From Actinoplanes philippinensis (GTDB taxonomy: Bacteria > Actinomycetota > Actinomycetes > Mycobacteriales > Micromonosporaceae), in assembly GCF_900113015.1 (NCBI RefSeq), contig NZ_FONV01000002.1:372001-436000 (forward strand): a stretch of DNA of 64,000 nt, given 5' to 3'. A model generated the notes under the pieces. It saw nothing but the letters and a program-made list of their open reading frames with translations, was not told the DNA's origin and did not search any database. Below, piece after piece: positions 32,526-42,022 of the stretch (positions are counted from its first letter, which is position 1; each line of letters opens with the position of its first letter). A program made the position numbers and the translations under genes.

Positions 32526-33149
32526 ATGAACCTGTATCGTCGCGTCCCTCAGCTCTTCGCGGGGCTCGTCCTCTACGGCGTCAGCATGGCTCTGATGGTC
32601 GAATCCGGTCTCGGTCTCAACCCCTGGGACGTCTTCCACCAGGGGCTCTCCGAGGTGACGGGAGTCAGTTTCGGCTGGATCGTGCTGCTGGTCGGCGTAC
32701 CCGTGCTGCTGCTCTGGATCCCGCTGCGACAGCGACCGGGCCTGGGAACGGTGGCCAATCTGCTCGTGGTGGGTTTCGCCGCGGACGCGGCGCTGGCGGT
32801 GCTGCCGGCCGGCACCGCCATGCCGGCGCGGGTGGGTTATCTGGTCGGCGGGATCCTGCTGAACGGGTTCGCCTCCGGTCTCTACATCGGCAGCCGGATG
32901 GGCCCCGGCCCGCGGGACGGGTTGATGACCGGTCTGGCCGCGCGGTTCCCGAGGGTGCCGCTGCGGGTGATCCGGACCGGCATCGAGCTGACCGTGCTCG
33001 GCGCCGGTTTCCTGCTCGGCGGCACGGTCGGCGTCGGCACGATCGCCTATGCGCTGGCCATCGGCCCTCTGGTGCAGCTGTTCCTCCCGCCGCTGACGGT
33101 GCCGGTGTCGGCCCGCAGTGATCTTCCGGACACATTCGCTTCCCGGTGA
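32526..33149 (+). CDS. yczE: YczE family membrane protein
   Basis: The 207-residue integral membrane protein has five or so helices and the YczE/YitT-like motifs GLGLNPWDVFHQGL near residue 29 and GSRMGPGPRDGLMTG near 125. Its function is not established. In bacilli a relative affects surfactin synthesis. It is divergent from yczR. The ATG at 32526 has a weak purine stretch (AAGAG) upstream. Confidence 0.88.
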   Translation: MNLYRRVPQLFAGLVLYGVSMALMVESGLGLNPWDVFHQGLSEVTGVSFGWIVLLVGVPVLLLWIPLRQRPGLGTVANLLVVGFAADAALAVLPAGTAMPARVGYLVGGILLNGFASGLYIGSRMGPGPRDGLMTGLAARFPRVPLRVIRTGIELTVLGAGFLLGGTVGVGTIAYALAIGPLVQLFLPPLTVPVSARSDLPDTFASR

Positions 33150-33174
33150 CGCCACCGCACGGCATCATTGCGGC

Positions 33175-33603
33175 ATGGGGGCCGGTGGCTGGAACTGGAA
33201 CGACGCATGGATCTTCGTCTCCGCGGTCATCGCCGAGCGCCTGGAGCGCGACCGGGCACTGCACGCCGCGCTGCCGGTGACCGGCGCGACCCTGGCCGAC
33301 GTGCTGGCGGCGGCCGACTTCCTGCACCACAGCGTGCCGGAGCGGGCCGAGCTCGAGGAGTCGGTGCGCCGGCTGGCCGGGGCCGGGCTGATCACCGTGG
33401 AGGACGATCTGATCCAGGTCGCCCCGGCGGGTGAGCAGCTCTGGCGGACCCGCCCGTTCAGTGGCCTGTCCTCGGCGGTGATGACCCTGCAGGCCCAGCT
33501 CAACCGGCTGGCCGTGCCGGGCGACGCCGAGTGGTCGCTGGACGAGCGGACCTACCACGCCGCCGTCCGTGAATACAGCTTGCGGCTGGCCGACGGCCGT
33601 TAG
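33175..33603 (+). CDS. Hypothetical protein, possible winged-helix
   Basis: The 142-residue protein starts [23 protein letters not shown]. It then has a helix-turn-helix-like stretch ([34 protein letters not shown], about 40-75) followed by a strand pair, as in small winged-helix domains. Similar WNW-DAW openings occur in actinobacterial hypothetical proteins. It ends overlapping the hisF stop by 4 bases on the other strand. The frame is open to 33118, but that part overlaps yczE. Confidence 0.75.
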   Translation: MGAGGWNWNDAWIFVSAVIAERLERDRALHAALPVTGATLADVLAAADFLHHSVPERAELEESVRRLAGAGLITVEDDLIQVAPAGEQLWRTRPFSGLSSAVMTLQAQLNRLAVPGDAEWSLDERTYHAAVREYSLRLADGR

Positions 33604-34361
33604 CGCACCGGGTTGCCGGCCTCGCGCAGGCTCTCCTTGACCTCGCCGATGGTGAGGTCACCGAAGTGGAAGACACTGGCCGCGAGCACCGCGTCCGCCC
33701 CGGCGTCGACGGCCGGCGCGAAGTGCTCGACCGCTCCCGCGCCGCCGCTGGCGATCACCGGGATGTCGACGACGGCCCGCACCGCCCGGATCAGGTCGAG
33801 ATCGAAACCGGCCTTGGTCCCGTCGGCATCCATCGAGTTGAGCAGGATCTCCCCGGCGCCCAGCTCGGCGACGCGCGCCGCCCACTCGATCGCGTCGAGC
33901 CCGGCGCTGCGCCGGCCGCCGTGGGTGGTGACCTCCCAGCCACTCGGCTGCTCCGAGGACCGCCGCACGTCGAGCGACAGCACCAGGACCTGGTTGCCGA
34001 ACCGCTCGGCGATCTCGCGGATCAGCTCGGGACGGGCGATCGCCGCCGTGTTGACGCCCACCTTGTCGGCGCCGGCGCGCAGCAGCACGTCCACATTTTC
34101 CGGGGAGCGGACGCCACCGCCGACGGTGAGCGGGATGAACACCGTCTCCGCGGTGCGGCGGACCACATCGAGCATGGTGCCGCGATCGTCGGAGGAGGCG
34201 GTCACGTCGAGGAAGGTGAGCTCGTCGGCCCCGGCCGCGTCGTAGGCGGCGGCCAGCTCGACCGGGTCGCCGGCGTCGCGCAGGTCGACGAAGTTGACGC
34301 CCTTGACCACCCGGCCGGCGTCCACGTCCAGGCAGGGGATCACACGCACCGCGACCGTCAT
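33600..34361 (-). CDS. hisF: Imidazole glycerol phosphate synthase cyclase subunit
   Basis: HisF is the barrel subunit that uses ammonia from HisH to convert PRFAR to imidazole glycerol phosphate and AICAR. The 253-residue protein has the catalytic Asp in [14 protein letters not shown] near residue 11 and a second in VLSLDVRR near 130. The phosphate loop is [16 protein letters not shown]. It lies 2 kb from priA, separated by the EamA and LysR genes. It overlaps the upstream EamA gene by 4 bases, so it is transcribed with that transporter rather than from the main his promoter. Confidence 0.96.
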   Translation of the reverse strand: MTVAVRVIPCLDVDAGRVVKGVNFVDLRDAGDPVELAAAYDAAGADELTFLDVTASSDDRGTMLDVVRRTAETVFIPLTVGGGVRSPENVDVLLRAGADKVGVNTAAIARPELIREIAERFGNQVLVLSLDVRRSSEQPSGWEVTTHGGRRSAGLDAIEWAARVAELGAGEILLNSMDADGTKAGFDLDLIRAVRAVVDIPVIASGGAGAVEHFAPAVDAGADAVLAASVFHFGDLTIGEVKESLREAGNPVR

Positions 34362-35242
34362 GCCCCCACCCTAGCGAGTTCTTTCGTGACGACCGGCCGG
34401 GCCCTGACCAATCCCAGAAGCACGCCGCCGACCACCAGGACACCGCCGGCCACCTCGATCGGGTGCACCGGCTCGCCGAGGAACAGGGCGGCCGACGCGA
34501 TGCCGAAGAACGGGACGAGCATCGAGAACGGCGCGACGGTCGCCGCGCCGTACCTCCGGAGAAGGAATCCCCAGGCGGCGAAGCCGGCGAGGGTGGAGAT
34601 CAGCGCGATGTAGAGCAGGGACAGCACCGCCGGGGTGTCGATCGCGCGCAGCGCGGCCAGGTCGGCGGCCGGGCCGTCGACGATCAGGGTGAGCAGCACG
34701 AGCGGGCCGGTGGCCACGGCGCTGACCCAGACCATGAAGCGCAGCGTGTCCGGTGGGGACGCCTTGCGGGTGGCGACGTTGGACAGTCCCCAGGCCGCGG
34801 CGGCGCCGACGACCAGCAGGAAGGCGGGCAGCGGGGCGGTGGTACGGGCGGCCACGAGCACGACACCGGCGACCGCGACGGCCAGCCCGGCCACCTGCAC
34901 CGGCCGTGGCCGCTCGCGCAGCAGCAGCACCGCGAAGAGCATCGTGAAGACCGCCTGACTCTGCAGGACGAGGGAGCTGAGGCCGGCCGGCATACCCGCC
35001 GCCATCCCGATGAAGAGCAGGCTGAACTTGGTGACGGCGAGGATCAGCGCGACCGCGATCACCCAGCGCCACGGCACCTGGGGGCGGCCGACGAGGAGCA
35101 GGGCGGGGAAGGCGGCGAGCGCGAACCGGAGAGCCGAGAAGAGCAGCGGCGGGAAGGCGTCCAGCCCGACGTGGATGACGACGAAGTTGAAACCCCAGAC
35201 GGCCGCCACGGCGACCGCCAGAGCCAGGTCACGAGCTCTCAT
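34358..35242 (-). CDS. EamA/DMT family transporter
   Basis: The 294-residue protein has ten predicted helices in two EamA repeats, with the usual [16 protein letters not shown] opening and the motif [16 protein letters not shown] at the start of the second repeat. Family members export amino acids or metabolites. The substrate here is unknown. It is divergent from a LysR gene, whose product is the likely regulator, and its stop overlaps the hisF start. Confidence 0.9.
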   Translation of the reverse strand: MRARDLALAVAVAAVWGFNFVVIHVGLDAFPPLLFSALRFALAAFPALLLVGRPQVPWRWVIAVALILAVTKFSLLFIGMAAGMPAGLSSLVLQSQAVFTMLFAVLLLRERPRPVQVAGLAVAVAGVVLVAARTTAPLPAFLLVVGAAAAWGLSNVATRKASPPDTLRFMVWVSAVATGPLVLLTLIVDGPAADLAALRAIDTPAVLSLLYIALISTLAGFAAWGFLLRRYGAATVAPFSMLVPFFGIASAALFLGEPVHPIEVAGGVLVVGGVLLGLVRARPVVTKELARVGA

Positions 35243-35289
35243 GCGGTCCAGCCTCGCCCGGCCGGACTGTTAAGCACCAGCAAAATAAC

Positions 35290-35317
35290 CTACATCCAGG
35301 ATGTAGCATCGCTACAT
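35290..35317. promoter_or_regulatory. Nested palindromes, likely LysR operator
   Basis: CTACATCC (35290-35297) and GGATGTAG (35299-35306) form a perfect 17-base palindrome centred on one A. ATGTAGC (35301-35307) and GCTACAT (35311-35317) form a second, overlapping one that runs into the LysR start codon. The TACAT/ATGTA half-sites at 291, 301 and 313 fit a T-N11-A LysR box with autorepression. Confidence 0.75.
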
Positions 35318-36224
35318 GATTGACCTGGGCAGGCTCCGGGCGCTGCACGCGGTGGCGAGTTACGGCACGGTCCTGGCCGCCGGTCAGGCGCTGCGCTGCA
35401 CACCCTCCGCCGTCTCGCAGCAGATCAGCAAGCTGGAGCGGGAGACCGGCTCCGCCCTCGTCGAGAAGGACGGGCGGCGGCTGCGGCTCACCGAGGCCGG
35501 GCAACTCCTCGCCGATCACGCGGAGCGGGTGCTCACCAGCCTCGACGAAGCGGAGGCGGCCCTCGCCGCACACCGCGACACGGTCACCGGACGGCTCACG
35601 ATCTCCACCTTCGCGACCGCGTGCCGGGCCCTGCTGCCGCACGCGCTGCGCACCCTCACCACCGACCACCCCGGCCTGGGCATCAGTGTGATCGAGGTCA
35701 ACCCGCACGAGGGTGTGGAGATGCTCCGCCGCGGCCACGTCGACCTGGCCGTCCTCGACGACTGGCCGGAGGTGGCGCTGCGATACCCCGACGGTGTCCG
35801 CAAGGTCACCCTCGGAGACGATCACGCCGACCTGATCGTGCCCAGTGATCATCGGCTGGCCGGGGAGGCGACACTGGAGGACGCCCGGCACGAGCGCTGG
35901 ATCGGCGTCCGGGCCGGCGACGTCTGCTACGAGTACCTCATCCGCAGCCTCCCCGGCGTGATCCCGGACTTTCAGGTCGGCGAGTTCGAGACGCAACTGA
36001 CCCTGATCGCGGCCGGCCTCGGCGTGGGGCTCATCCCCCGGCTGGCGCGCGCGGCGCTGCCACCCGGCACGCGAGCCGTCCGGATAACTCCGGCGCCCAC
36101 CCGCCGGGTGGTGCTCGCCTGGCGTGACTCGGCGGCGGCCCGGCCCGCGATCCGGGCCGCCGAACAGGCCCTACGTGAGGCGTGGAGGATCAACCAAGAA
36201 CGGCAAGCGCTTCTCGTACGGTGA
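35316..36224 (+). CDS. LysR family transcriptional regulator
   Basis: The 302-residue regulator has an N-terminal winged helix ([33 protein letters not shown], about 8-40) and a C-terminal effector-binding domain from about 90. It is divergent from the EamA exporter, the common arrangement for an exporter and its sensor. The ATG at 35316 lies inside the second palindrome, so binding there would block its own expression. Its last 35 bases overlap the end of priA on the other strand. Confidence 0.92.
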   Translation: MIDLGRLRALHAVASYGTVLAAGQALRCTPSAVSQQISKLERETGSALVEKDGRRLRLTEAGQLLADHAERVLTSLDEAEAALAAHRDTVTGRLTISTFATACRALLPHALRTLTTDHPGLGISVIEVNPHEGVEMLRRGHVDLAVLDDWPEVALRYPDGVRKVTLGDDHADLIVPSDHRLAGEATLEDARHERWIGVRAGDVCYEYLIRSLPGVIPDFQVGEFETQLTLIAAGLGVGLIPRLARAALPPGTRAVRITPAPTRRVVLAWRDSAAARPAIRAAEQALREAWRINQERQALLVR

Positions 36225-36909
36225 AGGCGCCCGCATAGAGCGCCTTGCCCGCGATGACCCCCTCCACCCCGACCGGCTCCAGCGTCGCCAGGGCACGCAG
36301 GTCGTCGAGGGTGGAGACGCCGCCGCTCGCGATGATCGGCTTGTCGGTGGCCGCGCACACCTCGCGCAGCAGGTCCAGGTTCGGCCCGCGCATGGTGCCG
36401 TCCTTGGTGATGTCGGTGACGACGTAACGGGACGCGCCCGCCTTGTCGAGCCGGGCCAGCACCTCGTACAGGTCGCCGCCGTCACGGGTCCAGCCGCGCG
36501 CCGACAGGGTCCGGCCACGCACGTCGAGACCGATCGCGACGCGGTCGCCGTACTCCCCGCAGATCCGGTCGCACCACTCCGGGTCCTCCAGCGCGGCGGT
36601 GCCGATGTTGACCCGCTGGGCGCCGGTGGCCAGCGCCCGGGTCAGCGACTCGTCGTCGCGGATGCCGCCGGACAGCTCGACCTTCACATCGAGGCGGCGC
36701 ACCACCTCGGCGAGCAGATCGGCGTTGGAACCCTTGCCGAACGCGGCGTCCAGGTCGACCAGGTGGATCCACTCGGCGCCGTCGTTCTGCCAGGCCAGCG
36801 CCGCCTCGAGCGGGTCGCCGTAGGCGGTTTCCGAACCGGCGGCGCCCTGCACCAGGCGGACGGCCTGGCCGTCGGCGACGTCGACGGCGGGCAGCAGTTG
36901 GAGGGTCAC
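36190..36909 (-). CDS. priA: Bifunctional HisA/TrpF isomerase PriA
   Basis: PriA isomerises both ProFAR (histidine) and phosphoribosyl anthranilate (tryptophan) in actinobacteria. The 239-residue barrel has the catalytic Asp10 ([10 protein letters not shown]), Arg18, Asp129 (IGLDVRG) and Asp170 in [12 protein letters not shown]. It also has Trp140 in ARGWTRDGG, the loop that lets PriA take the tryptophan substrate. No trpF is visible in the window, which supports the dual role. It is the last gene of the his operon, 21 bases after a small membrane protein gene. Confidence 0.95.
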   Translation of the reverse strand: MTLQLLPAVDVADGQAVRLVQGAAGSETAYGDPLEAALAWQNDGAEWIHLVDLDAAFGKGSNADLLAEVVRRLDVKVELSGGIRDDESLTRALATGAQRVNIGTAALEDPEWCDRICGEYGDRVAIGLDVRGRTLSARGWTRDGGDLYEVLARLDKAGASRYVVTDITKDGTMRGPNLDLLREVCAATDKPIIASGGVSTLDDLRALATLEPVGVEGVIAGKALYAGAFTVREALAVLG

Positions 36910-36930
36910 GCGTTTCTCCCTAGAAGACTG

Positions 36931-37248
36931 TCAGGCACGGCGGCCGAGCACCACGACGACGAGGGCCGGCACAGCCAGAACGAGCATGGCGGTGAGGATG
37001 ATGCGTAGCGCCAGGTCCGGAATCAGCGTCCAGACCGCGACGACGGCCAGCAGCGTGACGACCACGATGCCGATCCGCTGCCGCCGGCTGCGGTGGTAGA
37101 GCCGGCCGTCCCGGCCGAAACGCGGCTTCAGGCCACGAAGAAAGGCACGACGGCGCTCCCGGCGCACGGTCCGGCGGGCCCGGACAGCCTTCTCCCGTTC
37201 GAGAACGGCGAGCCGCTCGGCCCGCCGTCTCGCGCGCTCCTTGCTCAC
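36931..37248 (-). CDS. Small basic membrane protein in the his operon
   Basis: This 105-residue protein starts with a very basic region (KERARRRAERLAVLEREKAV...RRERRRAF, residues 3-40). It ends with two membrane helices (about 59-76 and 82-101) and a short GRRA tail. Function is unknown. Its GTGA start overlaps the hisH stop by 4 bases, so it is co-translated with HisH and lies between hisH and priA. The basic N-terminus should face the cytoplasm. Confidence 0.8.
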   Translation of the reverse strand: MSKERARRRAERLAVLEREKAVRARRTVRRERRRAFLRGLKPRFGRDGRLYHRSRRQRIGIVVVTLLAVVAVWTLIPDLALRIILTAMLVLAVPALVVVVLGRRA

Positions 37249-37862
37249 AGGGTCGCGACCCAGTTGCCGAGCAGCCGGTAACCGGAGTCCGCCGACTTCT
37301 CCGGGTGGAACTGGGCGGCGCTCAGGGCGCCGGCCTCGACCACCGCGGCGAACGGCTGATCGTGCGAGGCGGTGGTCACCACGGCGCCCTTCAGAAGATC
37401 AAGATCCTGGGCGGCGTACGAGTGGACGAAGTAGAACCGGGCCTCCGCGTCGAGCCCGGCGAGAAGCCGTGACCCGGCGGGCACGTCCACCGTGTTCCAC
37501 CCCATGTGCGGGATCCGCTCGGCCGACAGTTTCGTGACCGAGCCGGGCAGCAGGCCGAGACCCTTGGTCTCCACGCCGTGCTCCACCCCCGACTCGAACA
37601 GGATCTGCATGCCCACACAGATGCCGAGCACCGGTTTGCCGGACGCGACCCGCTCCGCGATCACGGGGCCGGCCCGCAGCGCCTCGATCCCGGCCATGCA
37701 CGCCGCATACGCCCCGACGCCGGGCACCACGAGCCCGTCCGCCGCAGCGGCCGCCGCCAGATCGCTGGTCACCGTCACGTCCACCCCGGTACGGGCGACA
37801 GCCCGCTCCGCCGACCGCAGGTTTCCCGAGCCGTAGTCGAGGATGACGACACTCGTGGCCAT
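37245..37862 (-). CDS. hisH: Imidazole glycerol phosphate synthase glutaminase subunit
   Basis: HisH hydrolyses glutamine and feeds ammonia to HisF. The 205-residue class I amidotransferase has the nucleophile Cys in LGICVGMQILF near residue 80. The His-Glu pair is in QFHPEKS near 188. The start is ATG 37862, with GGGGGAGG 5 bases upstream. The codon shares one base with the stop of the small gene before it (TGATG). Confidence 0.95.
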   Translation of the reverse strand: MATSVVILDYGSGNLRSAERAVARTGVDVTVTSDLAAAAAADGLVVPGVGAYAACMAGIEALRAGPVIAERVASGKPVLGICVGMQILFESGVEHGVETKGLGLLPGSVTKLSAERIPHMGWNTVDVPAGSRLLAGLDAEARFYFVHSYAAQDLDLLKGAVVTTASHDQPFAAVVEAGALSAAQFHPEKSADSGYRLLGNWVATL

Positions 37863-38020
37863 CAGGCCTCCCCCGGCCACCAGGCGAACCCGCCCGCGGC
37901 CGCCAGCAGGGCGAGAACCGCGGTGAGCCCGACACTGAACCTCGTCGCATCCGATCTGACCAGCTGCACCACCCCGCCGACCAGGATGCCGGCCAGCGCG
38001 AACAGCACCAGGGAGATCAC
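37862..38020 (-). CDS. 52-aa two-helix membrane protein between hisB and hisH
   Basis: Reading the minus strand from GTG 38020 gives a 52-residue protein with two hydrophobic helices (residues 2-21, starting [15 protein letters not shown], and about 30-48, GLTAVLALLAAAGGFAWWP). They are joined by the short polar loop VRSDATRFS. It fills the space between hisB and hisH exactly. Its GTGA overlaps the hisB stop by 4 bases, and its TGATG overlaps the hisH start by 1. That packing and the strong GC3 bias argue for a real gene. The role is unknown, and membrane placement is inferred. Confidence 0.78.
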   Translation of the reverse strand: MISLVLFALAGILVGGVVQLVRSDATRFSVGLTAVLALLAAAGGFAWWPGEA

Positions 38021-38628
38021 AGCACCCCCTTGGTCGACGGCAGCGCGCCGGCGTTGCGCGGGTCGATCTCGACGGCCTCACGCAGCGCCCGGGAGAACGC
38101 CTTGAACTGGGCCTCCACCACGTGGTGCGCGTCCGGGTGGCCGCCGGGACGGGCCGCGCGCAGCACGTCCACGTGCAGCGTCACCTTCGCCGCGTGGCCG
38201 AACGCCTCGAAGATGTGCCGGGTCATGCTCGTCGCGTAGACCGGCCCGATGTACGGCACGAGCAGCGGCTCGTCGTGCACCACATACGCCCGGCCGGACA
38301 GGTCCACGGCCGCCCGGACCAGCACCTCGTCCATCGGGATCGTCGCCGACCCGTACCGCCGGATGCCCCGCTTGTCGCCGAGCGCCTGCGCGAAGGCCTC
38401 GCCGAGCGCGATCGCGGTGTCCTCGATGGTGTGGTGCGAGTCGATCTCCAGGTCGCCCTCGGTGCGCACGGTGAGGTCGAACCCGCCGTGCTTGGCCAGC
38501 TGGTTGAGCATGTGATCGTAGAAGCCGACCCCGGTGTGCAGGTCGCCCTTGCCGGTCCCGTCGAGGTCGATCTCGACGAGCACCTTGGTCTCGTTGGTGA
38601 CGCGGTCGATGCGCCCTACCCGGCTCAC
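38017..38628 (-). CDS. hisB: Imidazoleglycerol-phosphate dehydratase
   Basis: HisB removes water from imidazole glycerol phosphate to give imidazole acetol phosphate. The 203-residue enzyme is the monofunctional dehydratase without a phosphatase domain. The metal-binding His clusters are seen in [18 protein letters not shown] near 36-52, [14 protein letters not shown] near 68-81 and the C-terminal [14 protein letters not shown]. It overlaps hisC and the 52-aa gene by 4 bases each. Confidence 0.96.
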   Translation of the reverse strand: MSRVGRIDRVTNETKVLVEIDLDGTGKGDLHTGVGFYDHMLNQLAKHGGFDLTVRTEGDLEIDSHHTIEDTAIALGEAFAQALGDKRGIRRYGSATIPMDEVLVRAAVDLSGRAYVVHDEPLLVPYIGPVYATSMTRHIFEAFGHAAKVTLHVDVLRAARPGGHPDAHHVVEAQFKAFSRALREAVEIDPRNAGALPSTKGVL

Positions 38629-39698
38629 AGAATCTCCTCGGCGGCGTTCAGGAAAGCGGTGGTCTCGGATTCGGTGCCGGCGGTGACCCGCAGCCAGCCG
38701 GTCAGGCCGACATCGCGAATGAGGACGCCCCGGTCGAGGAACGCCTGCCAGGCGGCCCTCTGATCGTCACCGGTCGCGAAGAGCACGAAGTTGGCGTCGC
38801 TGTCGGCGACCCGCACCCCGCGGTCGCGCAGCACCGAGACGATCCGGTCCCGCTGCACCTTGATCTTCTCGACCGTGGCCAGCAGCGCCGCGCTCTGCGA
38901 CACGGCGGCCCGGGCGGCGGCCTGGGTCAACGCCGACAGGTGGTACGGCAGGCGCACCAGCTGAACCGCGTCGACCACCGCCGGATCGGCCGCGAAGTAG
39001 CCCAGCCGCCCACCGGCGAACCCGAACGCCTTGCTCATCGTCCGGGTCACCACCAGACGCGGGTGGCCGGTCAGCAGCTCGATGGCGCTGCGGGTGCCGG
39101 TCCGGGCGTACTCGAAATAGGCCTCGTCGACCAGCACCATGCCGCGCGCCGCCCCGAGGACCGCGTCGATCACCGCGGGGTCGAGCGCCGTGCCGGTGGG
39201 ATTGTTCGGCGAGCAGAGGAACACCAGATCCGGGTCGTGCCGGTGGATCTCGGCGACCGCCGCGTCGGCCCGCAGCCCGAAGTCGGGGTCACGCAGCGCG
39301 CCGATCCAGCGGGTCCCCGTCCCGGCCGCGAGCAGCGGGTGCATCGAGTAGGACGGCCCGAAGCCGAGCGCCGTACGCCCCGGGCCGCCGAACGCCTGGA
39401 GCAGCTGCTGCTGCACCTCGTTCGACCCGTTCGCCGCCCAGACGCTCGCGAAACCCAGCCCGTGACCGAGGTAGGACGCGAGGTCGGTGCGCAGGCCCAC
39501 CGCGTCCCGGTCGGGGTAGCGGTTGAGATCGGCCAGCTCGGCGTCGAGGCGCTTGCGCATCTCCTCGATCACCGGTTGCGGGACCGCGAAGGCGTGCTCG
39601 TTCGTGTTCAGCCGGACCGCGACGTCGAGCTGCGGCGCGCCATACGGCGTCTGCCCGCGCAGATCGTCACGGATCGGCAGGTCGTCGACGGCCGTCAC
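38625..39698 (-). CDS. hisC: Histidinol-phosphate aminotransferase
   Basis: HisC transfers an amino group from glutamate to imidazole acetol phosphate. The 357-residue PLP enzyme shows LNTNEHAF near residue 30, [11 protein letters not shown] near 162 and the PLP lysine in [17 protein letters not shown] near 220. It overlaps hisD upstream and hisB downstream by 4 bases, so the operon is tightly coupled. Confidence 0.95.
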   Translation of the reverse strand: MTAVDDLPIRDDLRGQTPYGAPQLDVAVRLNTNEHAFAVPQPVIEEMRKRLDAELADLNRYPDRDAVGLRTDLASYLGHGLGFASVWAANGSNEVQQQLLQAFGGPGRTALGFGPSYSMHPLLAAGTGTRWIGALRDPDFGLRADAAVAEIHRHDPDLVFLCSPNNPTGTALDPAVIDAVLGAARGMVLVDEAYFEYARTGTRSAIELLTGHPRLVVTRTMSKAFGFAGGRLGYFAADPAVVDAVQLVRLPYHLSALTQAAARAAVSQSAALLATVEKIKVQRDRIVSVLRDRGVRVADSDANFVLFATGDDQRAAWQAFLDRGVLIRDVGLTGWLRVTAGTESETTAFLNAAEEIL

Positions 39699-41002
39699 GA
39701 GAACCTCGCCGTCACCGCGTCACCGTGCGCCGGCAGGTCCTCGGCGTTGGCGAGCGCCACCACGTGCCCGGCGACGTCCCGCAGCGCCTCCTCGGTGTAC
39801 TCCACGACGTGGATGCCCCGCAGGAACGACTGCACCGACAGCCCCGACGAGTGCCGGGCACAGCCGGCGGTCGGCAGCACGTGGTTGGACCCGGCCGCGT
39901 AGTCGCCCAGCGACACCGGCGCCCACGCCCCCACGAAGATCGCGCCGGCGTTGCGGACCCGCATGGCCCACTCCCGCGCGTCACGCGTCTGGATCTCCAG
40001 GTGCTCGGCCGCATACTCATCGACCACCCGCAGCCCCTGCTCCAGGTCGTCGACCAGCACCACACCGGACTGCTCGCCGGTCAGCGACGTGCGCACCCGC
40101 TCGGTGTGCCGGGTCGCGGCGACCTGCTTCTCCAGCTCCACCTCGACCGCGTCGGCCAGCTCCAGCGACGGGGTGACCAGGACCGAGGCGGCCAGCGGGT
40201 CGTGCTCGGCCTGGCTGATCAGGTCGGCGGCGACGTGCCGCGGGTCGGCGGTGTCGTCGGCCAGGATCGCGATCTCGGTCGGCCCGGCCTCGGCGTCGAT
40301 CCCGACCCGGCCCTGCAGCAGCCGTTTCGCCGCGGTCACCCAGATGTTGCCCGGACCGGTGATCACGTCGACCGGCTCGCACCGGTCGCTCTCGTCGGCC
40401 CCGTCCGAGCCGTAGCCCAGCATCGCGATCGCCTGCGCGCCGCCGACGGCGTAGACCTCGGTCACCCCGAGCAGCGCACACGCGGCCAGCACCCGCGAAT
40501 CCGGCAGGCCGCCGTTGGACGCCTGCGGCGGCGACGCCACCACCAGGCCCTCCACACCGGCCTCCTGGGCGGGCACCACATTCATCACCACGGTCGACGG
40601 GTAGACGGCCAGGCCGCCCGGCACGTAGAGCCCCACCCGGCGGACCGGGACCCAGCGCTCGGTCACCGTGCCACCGTCGACCACCTGCGTGGTCACGTCG
40701 GTGCGCCGCTGGTCGGCGTGCACCTTACGGGCCCGCTTGATCACCTCGAGCAGGGCGGCGCGCACGTCGGGCTCGAGCGCCGTCTCGGCCGCGGCGATCG
40801 CCTCGGCAGGCACCCGCAGGCGCTCCAGGGTGACGCCGTCGAACCGCTCGGTCGCCTCCCGGATCGCGCTGAAGCCATGCTCATGGACCGCCTCGACGAC
40901 CGGACGAATACTCTCGACGGCCACGGAGACGTCGAGCTGGGCACGGGGCAGCAGTCCGCGCGGGTCCCGGCGGGAGCCGCGCAGGTCGATCCGATTCAGC
41001 AC
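39695..41002 (-). CDS. hisD: Histidinol dehydrogenase
   Basis: HisD oxidises histidinol to histidine with two NAD+. The 435-residue zinc enzyme has [18 protein letters not shown] near 127, [10 protein letters not shown] near 240 and [14 protein letters not shown] near 268, which carries zinc ligands. The C-terminus includes [18 protein letters not shown]. It is the first gene of the main his operon. The promoter must lie in the 100-base gap upstream, next to a terminator-like hairpin of the preceding gene. Confidence 0.96.
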   Translation of the reverse strand: MLNRIDLRGSRRDPRGLLPRAQLDVSVAVESIRPVVEAVHEHGFSAIREATERFDGVTLERLRVPAEAIAAAETALEPDVRAALLEVIKRARKVHADQRRTDVTTQVVDGGTVTERWVPVRRVGLYVPGGLAVYPSTVVMNVVPAQEAGVEGLVVASPPQASNGGLPDSRVLAACALLGVTEVYAVGGAQAIAMLGYGSDGADESDRCEPVDVITGPGNIWVTAAKRLLQGRVGIDAEAGPTEIAILADDTADPRHVAADLISQAEHDPLAASVLVTPSLELADAVEVELEKQVAATRHTERVRTSLTGEQSGVVLVDDLEQGLRVVDEYAAEHLEIQTRDAREWAMRVRNAGAIFVGAWAPVSLGDYAAGSNHVLPTAGCARHSSGLSVQSFLRGIHVVEYTEEALRDVAGHVVALANAEDLPAHGDAVTARFS

Positions 41003-41042
41003 CCGGCCAGTCTATGCGGCCCCGCGACCGGGTTTCCGCAGC

Positions 41043-41084
41043 GACCGGCCGGGCCCAGGCGTTGAGACGTCAGCGCGGCCGGTC
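41043..41084 (-). terminator. Hairpin between the hypothetical gene and hisD
   Basis: GACCGGCCG (41043-41051) pairs with CGGCCGGTC (41076-41084) around a 24-base loop, 18 bases past the stop of the upstream hypothetical gene. It probably ends that transcript before the his operon starts. Confidence 0.5.
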
Positions 41085-41102
41085 AGCCGGGGAATCCGGA
41101 CG

Positions 41103-41921
41103 TCAGCGGCTCCACCATCGCCGCTTCGACACCGGAACGGACGCCGGCGCCGTGACGAACGGCAGGTCGGCGATGAGATAGACGACACCCCCGAGCACGT
41201 TGCCCGGCGCCGGGGTGGGCACGTCGCCGGGCAGGCACACGTCCGCCTCGAAACCGGCCGTCCGGACCCGGGCCACCGAGAACTCCCCGCCGGTGGCCTC
41301 GACGGTGCGGCGGCCGGCGGCCAGGACGACACCGTTGAGCTGCGCGACCGGGTCGCCGTTCTCCTGGTCGAACGTCCCGTACGAGATGAACGACTCGGCG
41401 CCCATCCGCGGCGGCCACGACCAGCCGTTCTCCACGAAATGCGCGGGCGGCTCGGAGTCACCGCCGTCCCCGCCGCTGAGCAGGCTGGCGTCGGAGGCTG
41501 CGAACGCCTCCTCATCGGCGTGCACCGTGACCCCCACACCGAGCGCCACGATGGAGGCCCGGCCCGCGGCCGGCACCCCGCCGGCCGGCAGCAGGCGCAG
41601 CTGCTCGGCGGCCGCGGCCAGCATGGTGACCTGCTCACCGTCGTCGTCGACCACGTCCGCGACGACCATCTCGTCACTGACCCGGCGCACCTCGGTCAGG
41701 TTCGCACCGGGCGCCCCGGCGAACGACGGCAGCAGCTCCAGCAGCCGGCCGTCCCGGAGACCGAACACCAGCCGTACCCCCGACGGGTCGGTCCACCGCC
41801 GCACGGCGATCCCGCCGGACTCGCCGATCAGCTCGGCCGCCGGCAGGATTCGCTGCAACAACGCGTTCAGCCCGTCCCGGTCGAGTGACCCGAGTCCCAG
41901 GCAGTCGAAGTTCGATGGCAC
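41103..41921 (-). CDS. Hypothetical cytosolic protein
   Basis: The 272-residue product has no signal peptide, membrane helix or motif that I recognise. It begins VPSNFDCLGLGSLDRDGLNALLQRIL and is acidic, with two alternating beta-rich halves (about 35-130 and 160-255) that might be related domains. Codon use is normal. I placed the start at GTG 41921. The frame remains open across the divergent LON-domain gene, but that part is not protein-like. No ribosome binding site is clear. Confidence 0.65.
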   Translation of the reverse strand: MPSNFDCLGLGSLDRDGLNALLQRILPAAELIGESGGIAVRRWTDPSGVRLVFGLRDGRLLELLPSFAGAPGANLTEVRRVSDEMVVADVVDDDGEQVTMLAAAAEQLRLLPAGGVPAAGRASIVALGVGVTVHADEEAFAASDASLLSGGDGGDSEPPAHFVENGWSWPPRMGAESFISYGTFDQENGDPVAQLNGVVLAAGRRTVEATGGEFSVARVRTAGFEADVCLPGDVPTPAPGNVLGGVVYLIADLPFVTAPASVPVSKRRWWSR

Positions 41922-42022
41922 CGGGGAAAGATATCGATCATGACCGCTCCGAGCGACTGAATAACCGATGCCCGGCCACCTCGGCGGGTTGACCATGGTC
42001 TGCGGGCGACTAGGCTGAGAGC

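Noticed and set aside
30491..32527. Minus-strand repeat protein with a VMAAFARRP-type repeat
   Set aside because: It is out of frame with yczR over its conserved region and open only because the repeat and GC bias exclude stops.
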